Position numbers and translations under genes: made by a program. Shown here piece after piece: positions 9,115 to 14,818 of a DNA stretch of 19,508 bases (positions are counted from its first letter, which is position 1; each line of letters starts with the position of its first letter). The notes beneath the pieces are model-generated. The model saw only the letters and a list, made by a program, of their open reading frames with translations, did not search any database and was not told where the DNA came from. Origin of the DNA: JAWXVD01 sp044425705 (GTDB lineage Bacteria; Bacillota; Clostridia; Lachnospirales; Lachnospiraceae); contig JAWXVD010000061.1 of assembly GCA_044425705.1 (NCBI GenBank), positions 1 through 19,508 of the forward strand, read 5' to 3'.

Positions 9115-10104
9115 TTAAAATCCTCCTTTTCTAAACATTGCATAGAAGGCATACATAGTACATGTAACAACTAAACCTACACAGATATTTAATGGCAAAA
9201 TCAAACCTGCACTTAAAATATCTCCTGCTGTTCCAATAGGAATATGGCTTTCAATATGGTTTGCCCCTGTAAAGAAAGAATAACTTTTTGCCATAGCATA
9301 AAAGCTAAGAGAACCGAAACACACCCATTTATATGTTTTTTCTGTAAAGAATTTTTCTGTTTTTTCAAATCCGAACGCATTTAAATAAAGAATTAAACCA
9401 GCTCCCATAATGGCTCCTCCTGAAAAACCACCACCAGGTGAAATATGACCATTTAAAACAACATAAATTCCAAATATCATAATTGCTGGTACTAAGAAGA
9501 ATGCAATCTTTTGTAATATCACATCATTTTTAGGCTCATAAATTCTATCATTAGCCTCAGCCTCTTCTATTGATAGACCAACTCCTTCCTTTTTCTTTTT
9601 ATCTACTCTCAATAAAATTAAAACAGTAATCGCTGCAATAAATAACACATTAGATTCTCCAAAAGTATCAAAAGCTCTATAATCTAAAATCATACCTGTT
9701 ACAATATTGACCGCTCCTGTTTCTTGTAAGCCTTGTTCAATATAACGTTCTGAAACTTCATTATTATCTGGATTACTTGCATTTCCTGTTTCTGGCAAAT
9801 AAGACACTGTAATCAATAATACAGAAATCAAAACAACACAAAATACAGTTGATAAAATTTGGTACAATTTGTTAAACGCATTCAACTCCTTATTGTGACT
9901 TACATCATACACTTTTTCAAAAAGCATCTGCTTTTCTCGCATACGCTCTTTAATTGTTTGTTCTTTTTCCATTTGGATTTGTTGTGGTTGCATTTCAACT
10001 TGGTCAAGATAAGGGTCTTTTTCTCCATCAAGCCATTTAAAAAAGTGAAATGCAGTTGTTTTTTTATATTCTACTTCTGGTCGTAACTTACTCACTTTCT
10101 TCAT
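9115..10104 (-). CDS. mrpB: MbhE-MrpB fusion: Na+/H+ antiporter subunit B with an MrpA C-terminal-type domain (329 aa)
   Basis: Three parts can be read. Residues 1-75 are charged and soluble-looking, rich in Lys, Glu and Gln. Residues about 80-165 contain a helix, a loop with NIVTGMILDYRAFDTFGE and another helix, which is the MbhE/MrpA C-terminal signature. Residues about 195-329 are an MnhB domain with GHISPGGGFSGGAIMGAG, the family hallmark. Canonical MrpB is about 140 residues, so the protein is a fusion. It overlaps the end of the MbhD gene by 17 bases. ATG 10104 has GAGGGG directly against it; a GTG at 10095 in the same frame is spaced 9 bases from that site and may be the real start, giving 326 residues. 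In the complex it should form part of the membrane arm shared by Mrp and Mbh/Mbx complexes. Confidence 0.88.
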   Translation of the reverse strand: MKKVSKLRPEVEYKKTTAFHFFKWLDGEKDPYLDQVEMQPQQIQMEKEQTIKERMREKQMLFEKVYDVSHNKELNAFNKLYQILSTVFCVVLISVLLITVSYLPETGNASNPDNNEVSERYIEQGLQETGAVNIVTGMILDYRAFDTFGESNVLFIAAITVLILLRVDKKKKEGVGLSIEEAEANDRIYEPKNDVILQKIAFFLVPAIMIFGIYVVLNGHISPGGGFSGGAIMGAGLILYLNAFGFEKTEKFFTEKTYKWVCFGSLSFYAMAKSYSFFTGANHIESHIPIGTAGDILSAGLILPLNICVGLVVTCTMYAFYAMFRKGGF

Positions 10105-10342
10105 CCCCTCTCATCGCATGAATTTTCTTTAACGTAACAAAAAACAACACACTTGTAATTCCTGCTCCAACCGCTGCTTCTGTAATGGCTAAATCTGGTG
10201 CTTCTAGAAGAATCCAAATCAACGACATTACCAAGCTATATGACATAAAAATTAAAATAGAATTTAATAAATTCTTAGAAAAACTTACTGAAATAGCACA
10301 TATTATCAAAAACGTCATTAATATATAATTAAATATTTGCAT
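10088..10342 (-). CDS. MbhD/DUF4040-type subunit (detached MrpA C-terminal domain), 84 aa
   Basis: A small three-helix membrane protein. The second half, LLEAPDLAITEAAVGAGITS, is the DUF4040/MbhD hallmark, which in canonical Mrp is part of the C-terminal half of MrpA. Here it is a free-standing polypeptide, as in membrane-bound hydrogenase (Mbh) and related complexes. ATG 10354 would add MVVK but lies directly against the AAAGGG site; ATG 10342, giving MQIFNYILMTF, is 12 bases from it and matches how such proteins usually begin. Its end overlaps the start of the MbhE-MrpB gene. It is the first gene after a folded 81-bp intergenic element, so its translation may be controlled by that element (inference). 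Confidence 0.85.
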   Translation of the reverse strand: MQIFNYILMTFLIICAISVSFSKNLLNSILIFMSYSLVMSLIWILLEAPDLAITEAAVGAGITSVLFFVTLKKIHAMRGDEESE

Positions 10343-10370
10343 TTTAACAACCATCCCTTTCTCTCAGTCT

Positions 10371-10426
10371 GGCAAATTGTAGCCCTTTCATTTATGAAAG
10401 GGGTTTCTCGTAAGAGACAAATTGCC
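10371..10426 (-). other. Branched structured element between mrpG and the MbhD gene (candidate cis-acting RNA or palindromic repeat)
   Basis: On the transcribed (minus) strand an outer stem GGCAATTTGT (10426-10417) pairs with ACAATTTGCC (10380-10371), with one T-T mismatch. It encloses two smaller hairpins. One is TCTC/GAGA with a four-base loop (10417-10406). The other is CCCTTTCA/TGAAAGGG with a four-base loop (10402-10383). Together they form a three-way junction inside a gap between two operon genes. It is not followed by a T tract, so it is not a plain terminator. It could be a regulatory RNA, an RNA processing site, or a dispersed intergenic palindromic repeat; the sequence alone does not decide. 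Confidence 0.55.
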
Positions 10427-10451
10427 GTGTGAAAAATCTTATTTTTCACAC
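10427..10451 (-). repeat. Perfect 11-bp inverted repeat abutting the mrpG stop codon
   Basis: GTGTGAAAAAT (10427-10437) and ATTTTTCACAC (10441-10451) are exact reverse complements with a three-base loop. The repeat shares a base with the mrpG stop codon and touches the outer stem of the adjoining branched element. On the transcribed strand the stem is not followed by T residues, so it should not terminate strongly. It may stabilise the 3' end of the mrpEFG part of the message after cleavage, or be one half of a mobile palindromic element. Confidence 0.65.
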
Positions 10452-10810
10452 TACCCTCTTCTTTTTCTCTTTTCATTTAGAAGTTCTTCATCAATTTCAC
10501 AATGATCTCCAATTTTATCATTTGTCATTACCTCGAATCTGGCTATTAGATGTGATGAAACAGGCGATGCTAACCATAAAAAAACAATAACCAAAAACAA
10601 CTTTAATGTAGTGTAATTTATTCCTGAAAAAATCATAAGACCTACTAACGAAATTCCAATTCCTAATGTATCTCCAATAGCCGCCGCATGCATTCTGTTA
10701 ATCACAAAGCTAAAGCGATAGGCTCCAAATATTTCTAATGCAAAGGTACAAAGTCCTATTGCTAATACAATGGTTCCTACAATAAATCTAATCCACTCAA
10801 ACACTTCCAT
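10451..10810 (-). CDS. mrpG: Na+/H+ antiporter subunit MrpG, 119 aa
   Basis: A small membrane protein of the MnhG/MrpG family: an N-terminal helix (WIRFIVGTIVLAIGLCTFALE), then the diagnostic YRFSFVINRMHAAAIGDTLG, which corresponds to the family's G-xR-PD-xxRMHAATKxxTLG region, then two further helices and SPVSSHLIARFE. It is an accessory membrane subunit of the Mrp complex. The start is ATG 10810, with GGAGG 5 bases upstream; an earlier in-frame ATG (10822) has no usable site. The charged C-terminal tail ends in EKRKRRG. It follows mrpF after 52 bases. The downstream gap to the MbhD gene is unusually long for this operon and contains inverted repeats. Confidence 0.9.
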   Translation of the reverse strand: MEVFEWIRFIVGTIVLAIGLCTFALEIFGAYRFSFVINRMHAAAIGDTLGIGISLVGLMIFSGINYTTLKLFLVIVFLWLASPVSSHLIARFEVMTNDKIGDHCEIDEELLNEKRKRRG

Positions 10811-10862
10811 CTTTTCCTCCATTCCGAAACGTTTAGATTTAAAATTAAAATAATCAAAGCCC

Positions 10863-11198
10863 TTATTTAGGGTCTATTTTTTCTTTCTGTTGCATTTTTC
10901 TTTCTTTATGAATACCCATAAATACTTTGGTCAGCACAACTACTGATAAAAAGCTGATTGTGGCATAAATAATACAAATATCAACTAAATATCCTTCACC
11001 CATATGTAATGCTAATACAGCTATCATAACCATAATCATCGTACCCATCATATTAACCGCAACAATACGATCAGCAATTTTAGGTCCTTTGATTGCTCTT
11101 AACAAACAAAGCAATAGCATAAGTGCTAAAAAAATAAGTGTAAAAACAAAAACATAATAATACGCCTGACTTAATGTTTCCATTCCCGATATTACCAT
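10863..11198 (-). CDS. mrpF: Na+/H+ antiporter subunit MrpF, 111 aa
   Basis: A three-helix protein of the MrpF/PhaF family. The segment LLRAIKGPKIADRIVAVNMMGTM matches the family signature (RxxxGPxxxDRIVAxxxxGT), followed by the DICIIYATISFLSVVVLTKVF helix seen in MnhF. It is part of the small-subunit cluster of the Mrp complex in the cytoplasmic membrane. The start ATG at 11198 overlaps the mrpE stop (TAATG). AGGAGG lies 9 bases upstream within mrpE, so translation is likely coupled. The C-terminus is a Lys/Gln-rich cytosolic tail (HKERKMQQKEK). It is about 20 residues longer than typical members, all of it in the tail. Confidence 0.9.
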   Translation of the reverse strand: MVISGMETLSQAYYYVFVFTLIFLALMLLLCLLRAIKGPKIADRIVAVNMMGTMIMVMIAVLALHMGEGYLVDICIIYATISFLSVVVLTKVFMGIHKERKMQQKEKIDPK

Positions 11199-11671
11199 TA
11201 TAATAGCCCTCCTGAATCTTCTATCTTCTCTAACAATTGAACAAAAATACTATCTTCCAATCCTTCACTAAAATCTTTATCTAGACAATGCACCATTAAT
11301 TCGTCATCTTCTAACGATACTGTAATGGTTCCTGGTGTTAATGTAATAGAATTTGCAAGCATAACTTTCGCAAATCTTGTTTTTAAATTTGTTTTAAAGT
11401 AAACAACTGTTGGTTCAATAATATACTTTGAAGATAAAATCATGCGAATTGTAGCGATATTCGCCTTAACAATCTCCCAACTTAAAATTGCAATATACTG
11501 TATAATCAACCCCATCTTTCTTGCGATAAATAAATCTTTTTTTATACTATAATCCATAAATTTACAAATAAATCCATACATAACTGCCGCAATAACCAAC
11601 CCAAATATTATAATTTCAAGAGTTATTCTTGCATTAAATATAATCCATAATCCAAAAAACAATATGTACAT
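11198..11671 (-). CDS. mrpE: Na+/H+ antiporter subunit MrpE, 157 aa; first gene of the mrp operon
   Basis: It matches the MnhE/MrpE family: an N-terminal membrane region (MYILFFGLWIIFNARITLEI, then FGLVIAAVMYGFICKF), a middle helix, and a cytosolic C-terminal domain with FAKVMLANSITLTPGTITVS, which is the family's diagnostic LANxITLTPGT motif. Length is normal. The start at 11671 has AAAGGA about 10 bases upstream. No gene on this strand lies between it and the thioredoxin terminator, so it should open the operon. The 95-bp upstream gap has no convincing consensus promoter; a TTAACG and TAATAA pair at 17-bp spacing is only weak. The end overlaps mrpF by one base. Confidence 0.9.
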   Translation of the reverse strand: MYILFFGLWIIFNARITLEIIIFGLVIAAVMYGFICKFMDYSIKKDLFIARKMGLIIQYIAILSWEIVKANIATIRMILSSKYIIEPTVVYFKTNLKTRFAKVMLANSITLTPGTITVSLEDDELMVHCLDKDFSEGLEDSIFVQLLEKIEDSGGLL

Positions 11672-11766
11672 GCTACTACTTTCCTTTCCGTTAACTTCAT
11701 CAGTTTTCCGCCTATAAATAACTTACTGAAATCTTAGTTTTATTACACTAACTGATTATGTCCGTT

Positions 11767-11792
11767 AAAAAATGCTGGCTATATAGCCAACA
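11767..11792 (-). terminator. Terminator of the thioredoxin gene, overlapping its stop codon
   Basis: On the minus strand TGTTGGC (11792-11786) pairs with GCCAGCA (11779-11773) around a TATATA loop, with one T-G wobble. Six T residues (11772-11767) follow at once. The stop codon of the thioredoxin gene lies inside the hairpin. This separates the trmB-trxA transcript from the mrp operon downstream. Confidence 0.8.
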
Positions 11793-12102
11793 CCTTTTCG
11801 ATTTTATCTATTATTTCATTTTTAGAAACCATTCCGACAATGGTTTCCACTTCTACTCCTTTATTAAATATGATAATTGTAGGAATAGACATTACATTGT
11901 ATTTTTGTGCTAATTCTAAATTTTCATCAATGTTTAATTTGCCAATTTTCGCTTTGCCTTCATAATCTTCTGCTAATTTTTCAATAATAGGAGCCATCAT
12001 TCTACATGGTCCACACCAATCTGCGAAAAAATCTACCACTACTGGAATTTCTGAGTTCAATACTTCTTTTTCAAAATTTGCTGATTTAAATTTCATTTCC
12101 AT
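11779..12102 (-). CDS. trxA: Thioredoxin, 107 aa
   Basis: A typical cytosolic thioredoxin fold: VVVDFFADWCGPCRMMAPII carries the WCGPC redox pair, and NVMSIPTIIIF contains the cis-Pro loop. It reduces disulfides using electrons from thioredoxin reductase, which is not in the window. The length is normal for the family (about 105). The open frame can begin at TTG 12114, but the AAAGGA site abuts that codon; ATG 12102 is about 12 bases away and fits the usual N-terminus (MEMKFKSANFEKEV). ATG 12096 is also possible. It lies 76 bases after trmB with no clear terminator between, so the two may share a transcript. Its own terminator overlaps the stop. Confidence 0.92.
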   Translation of the reverse strand: MEMKFKSANFEKEVLNSEIPVVVDFFADWCGPCRMMAPIIEKLAEDYEGKAKIGKLNIDENLELAQKYNVMSIPTIIIFNKGVEVETIVGMVSKNEIIDKIEKVLAI

Positions 12103-12178
12103 TACTTCTACCAATCCTTTCTCTTACCACGATAAATTAAAACCTTACTTTAAATTTATCTTATATTTTTTTATAGTA

Positions 12179-12817
12179 TTAACGACTAATAACATATTTA
12201 TGAATGGGGTTTCCTTTTGCAGAAAATTTCTCTTCATATTCTGTCATAATGTTTCCTTCATTCATGGCTCCATCATGATGTAAATCATATGTGATCTGCT
12301 CTATTTTCCATCCAGCTGGTTCCACTTCTTCTACCGCAAAATCAAACAAAAGTTTATTGTCAGTTTTAAATTCGATAACACCTTCTTTTTTTAATATGCC
12401 ATTGAATTTCTCTAAAAACTGTCTTGAAGGTAACCTTCTTTTAGCATGCCTATCTTTGGGCCAAGGATCTGAAAAATTCAAATAAATTTTATCTATCTCT
12501 TCTTCCCCAAAAACCTCTCCTATTTCCTTTGCATCTAATAGTATAAACCTTAAATTAGATATTTCCGCCTCTTCCATTTTTTGAATGGCACGTAATAATA
12601 CACTAGAATACTTTTCTATGCCAATATAGTTTACATTCGGGTGTGCCTTTGCCATACCCATCATAAATTTACCTTTTCCCATTCCTACCTCAATATGAAT
12701 CGGATTATCATTTCCAAATAATTCTTTCCACTTATCCTTTTGCTGCTTCGGCTCATTGATTGCAAATTCGCTTGCAATAATAACATCATCAGCTCCTGTA
12801 ATATTTCTTAAACGCAT
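12179..12817 (-). CDS. trmB: tRNA (guanine-N7-)-methyltransferase TrmB, 212 aa
   Basis: It makes m7G46 in the variable loop of tRNAs using S-adenosylmethionine. Readable hallmarks are the AdoMet-binding HIEVGMGKGKFMMGMA (residues about 41-56), IGIEKYSSVLLRA, the signature NFSDPWPKDRHAKRRL and the C-terminal TEYEEKFSAKGNPIHK, which is the usual ending of Firmicutes TrmB. Length is normal (about 210-220). The start at 12817 has GAGG 5 bases upstream. It is divergent from the CPA2 antiporter gene across a 395-bp AT-rich gap and runs towards trxA. Nothing unusual is seen. Confidence 0.96.
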   Translation of the reverse strand: MRLRNITGADDVIIASEFAINEPKQQKDKWKELFGNDNPIHIEVGMGKGKFMMGMAKAHPNVNYIGIEKYSSVLLRAIQKMEEAEISNLRFILLDAKEIGEVFGEEEIDKIYLNFSDPWPKDRHAKRRLPSRQFLEKFNGILKKEGVIEFKTDNKLLFDFAVEEVEPAGWKIEQITYDLHHDGAMNEGNIMTEYEEKFSAKGNPIHKYVISR

Positions 12818-13110
12818 TTTCGCCTCATTTCTACATAATCTCTCCTAAAGAGTACTTTCCATTATAAAATTTTATATTTAATAACCAACATTCTTTATAT
12901 ATTACTATTGTAATTAACGATCAAAAGTGTCGTTTAATAAGTTTTAGTTTTTAACTAATATATTTAGTCATTTCATATTATAATGAATTATGTAATATTG
13001 TACACTATTCTTATGCAAAATGGAATACTTATGATTCTATAAACCTTTGTAAATATAAATATCAACAAATTTTTTTGTAAAATTATTATAAATTTTCATG
13101 AATTTTTATG
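12818..13110. other. AT-rich divergent intergenic region, no gene seen
   Basis: The gap between trmB and the CPA2 antiporter gene is 395 bases; this part holds no open frame of note. A TATAAT-like box (12979-12984, plus strand) lacks a well-spaced -35. The trmB promoter must also lie here but I could not single one out. I saw no match to the cyclic-di-AMP (ydaO) or other riboswitch cores that sometimes precede cation transporters. Confidence 0.5.
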
Positions 13111-13139
13111 TTGTAATTATGATATTCACGAGTTATTAT
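13111..13139 (+). promoter_or_regulatory. Candidate sigma-A-type promoter for the CPA2 antiporter gene
   Basis: TTGTAA (13111-13116) and TATTAT (13134-13139) are separated by exactly 17 bases, close to consensus, 73 bases before the start codon. A small perfect hairpin (TTATTAC at 13174-13180, GTAATAA at 13187-13193) lies in the resulting leader just ahead of the ribosome binding site. In DNA this AT-rich, chance matches are common. Confidence 0.4.
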
Positions 13140-13212
13140 TAGTAACGAAATTAAATAAAAATATAAATAATCATTATTACGAGAAAGTAATAAAAATGAA
13201 AGGAAGATTATT

Positions 13213-14481
13213 ATGGAGAGTTACGGATTTATTTTTGACCTAGCTATGATTTTATTAACAACAAAACTTATGGGTTTGCTTTCTAAAAATTTTCATTTAC
13301 CTCAAGTTGTAGGTGCACTTTTGGCTGGTTTAATATTTGGACCTGCTTGTCTTGGAATTATCAGTGACACAACATTCATTGATGCAACTGCAGAAATAGG
13401 TGTTATTGTACTTATGTTCTGTGCTGGTATGGAAACAGATATTGACGAATTAAAAAAAGCAGGTAAAGCATCATTTATTATTGCTATCCTAGGTGTTGTA
13501 GTCCCTTTAGGTTGTGGGTATCTAGTAGGTGCATATTTTAACCAACCTGGTAGAATTATTTCTGATGCCACAGGTCCTATTTTCTTACAAAATATATTTA
13601 TCGGTATTATCTTAACTGCTACATCTGTTAGTATTACTGTGGAAACATTAAAAGAACTAGGTAAATTAAAAACTCGATCTGGTAATGCAATTTTAGGTGC
13701 TGCTATTATTGATGATATTTTAGGCATTATCGGCTTAACTATTGTTACAAGTTTCACCGATTCCTCTGTTAAAATTTCAACTGTTTTATTGAAAACAGCT
13801 GGTTTCTTTGTCTTTGCTGCTATTGTTGGTATTATTTTCTATAAAATTTATAGATATTGGAGCGAATCAACAAAACGTCAATTACATAGACATGCAGTAG
13901 TTGCCTTCGTATTTTGTTTACTAATGTCTTTTGTTGCTGAAGAATTTTTTGGTGTAGCTGATATTACTGGTGCGTTTATTGCTGGTTTGGTATTATCTAG
14001 TACTATCCGTTCTCATTATGTAGCATCTAAATTTGATGTTCTATCATATTTATATTTGTCACCTATATTTTTCGCTAGTATAGGATTAAAAGTAGTATTA
14101 CCTGATATGAACGGAACAATTATTGCATTTGCTCTTGTTCTTGTCATTGCTGCCATTGGCTCAAAAGTAATTGGTTGTGGTATTGGTGCAAAAGCTTGTG
14201 GCTATAAAAATCATCAATGTGTAAAAATTGGTGTTGGTATGGTCTCCAGAGGTGAGGTAGCCTTAATTGTCGCTAGTAAGGGTGTTGCTGCTGGTTTGCT
14301 TGGTAGTAATTTTGTAGGTCCCATTGTTGTTGTTGTCGTAATTACTACAATTATTACTCCTATTTTATTAAAAATGACTTTCAAAGACAATTTACATGTT
14401 CCATTACCTGAAACAGATGCTGGTATCGGTGCAAAATATGACACAGTTGCTGATCTTAGAGCTGGTAACCACCAACCATAA
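13213..14481 (+). CDS. CPA2-family cation/proton antiporter (NapA/KefB type, no regulatory domain), 422 aa
   Basis: A polytopic membrane antiporter of the Na_H_Exchanger family. The N-terminal half has LPQVVGALLAGLIFGP. The core has a TATSVSITVETLKELG crossing helix and AAIIDDILGIIGL, where Asp167-Asp168 is the paired-aspartate ion site of CPA2 members; such DD members are usually electrogenic. Later come DITGAFIAGLVLSS and the MVSRGEVALIVASKG motif. It ends after the membrane domain with a short soluble tail and has no TrkA-N or TrkA-C domain, so KefB/C-like ligand gating is not expected. The start at 13213 has AAAGGAAG about 7 bases upstream. It is a single-gene transcript by context, with its own terminator. 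It exchanges Na+ or K+ for H+; the sequence does not settle which. Confidence 0.9.
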   Translation: MESYGFIFDLAMILLTTKLMGLLSKNFHLPQVVGALLAGLIFGPACLGIISDTTFIDATAEIGVIVLMFCAGMETDIDELKKAGKASFIIAILGVVVPLGCGYLVGAYFNQPGRIISDATGPIFLQNIFIGIILTATSVSITVETLKELGKLKTRSGNAILGAAIIDDILGIIGLTIVTSFTDSSVKISTVLLKTAGFFVFAAIVGIIFYKIYRYWSESTKRQLHRHAVVAFVFCLLMSFVAEEFFGVADITGAFIAGLVLSSTIRSHYVASKFDVLSYLYLSPIFFASIGLKVVLPDMNGTIIAFALVLVIAAIGSKVIGCGIGAKACGYKNHQCVKIGVGMVSRGEVALIVASKGVAAGLLGSNFVGPIVVVVVITTIITPILLKMTFKDNLHVPLPETDAGIGAKYDTVADLRAGNHQP

Positions 14482-14514
14482 TATATAATCTCAGGTTTAA
14501 CACTTTTAAAGCTA

Positions 14515-14557
14515 AAAAGCTCCTTATCCAAGTAAATATCAGGATATAGGGGCTTTT
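14515..14557 (+). terminator. Terminator after the CPA2 antiporter gene
   Basis: AAAAGCTCCTTATCC (14515-14529) pairs with GGATATAGGGGCTTTT (14542-14557), with one T-G wobble and one bulged base and a 12-nt loop. The T run is short (CTTTTATA) and partly inside the stem, so strength is uncertain, but the placement 33 bases after the stop fits. Confidence 0.65.
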
Positions 14558-14818
14558 ATAAATTGCGTACGTTTTTTAATTTTTTAATAGATTGGGTTAT
14601 TACAAAGTTACGCTCTTGTATATTGTTACATTTTTTTGGTATATTTTAACTATAATTTTTTTATGTTTATCTATAAATTTACAAAAGAATAGTATATAAT
14701 AGTTAATGATTGCATTTTGGGAATTATTTTAACACTATTTATAATAAGATATATACAACAATATTATTTTTATAATATTTTCTATAAAATCCAACTATTA
14801 AGAAAGGTTTGCTATTTT
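14558..14818 (+). promoter_or_regulatory. AT-rich upstream region of the carboxypeptidase gene, promoter probably within
   Basis: No gene is seen. Two TATAAT boxes occur (14651-14656 and 14695-14700), and TTGTAT (14616-14621) stands 18 bases before TATATT (14640-14645); none is a full consensus pair, so the exact promoter is open. The frame of the following gene is open back to 14717, but that stretch reads as AT-rich non-coding DNA and precedes the signal peptide. Confidence 0.35.

Noticed and set aside
9114..9170. Extended N-terminus for MrpC from 9170
   Set aside because: The extension overlaps the end of mrpB and lacks a binding site, while ATG 9113 has a near-perfect AAAGGAGG.
10427..10451. 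Intrinsic terminator after mrpG
   Set aside because: The hairpin is perfect, but no T run follows on the transcribed strand, and the downstream genes belong to the same complex.
294..11671. Reading the operon as a complex I (nuo) or membrane-bound hydrogenase operon
   Set aside because: No NuoB, NuoC/D, NuoH, NuoI or hydrogenase-like subunit is present in the window; mrpE, mrpF and mrpG plus MnhB identify an Mrp-type module. A redox module outside the window cannot be excluded.
12818..13212. Riboswitch ahead of the CPA2 antiporter gene
   Set aside because: The long leader suggested one, but I found only AT-rich DNA and one 7-bp hairpin, with no conserved riboswitch core.
14717..14818. Extended N-terminus for the carboxypeptidase from 14717
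   Set aside because: It would bury the signal peptide 34 residues inside the protein; the stretch is AT-rich leader DNA.
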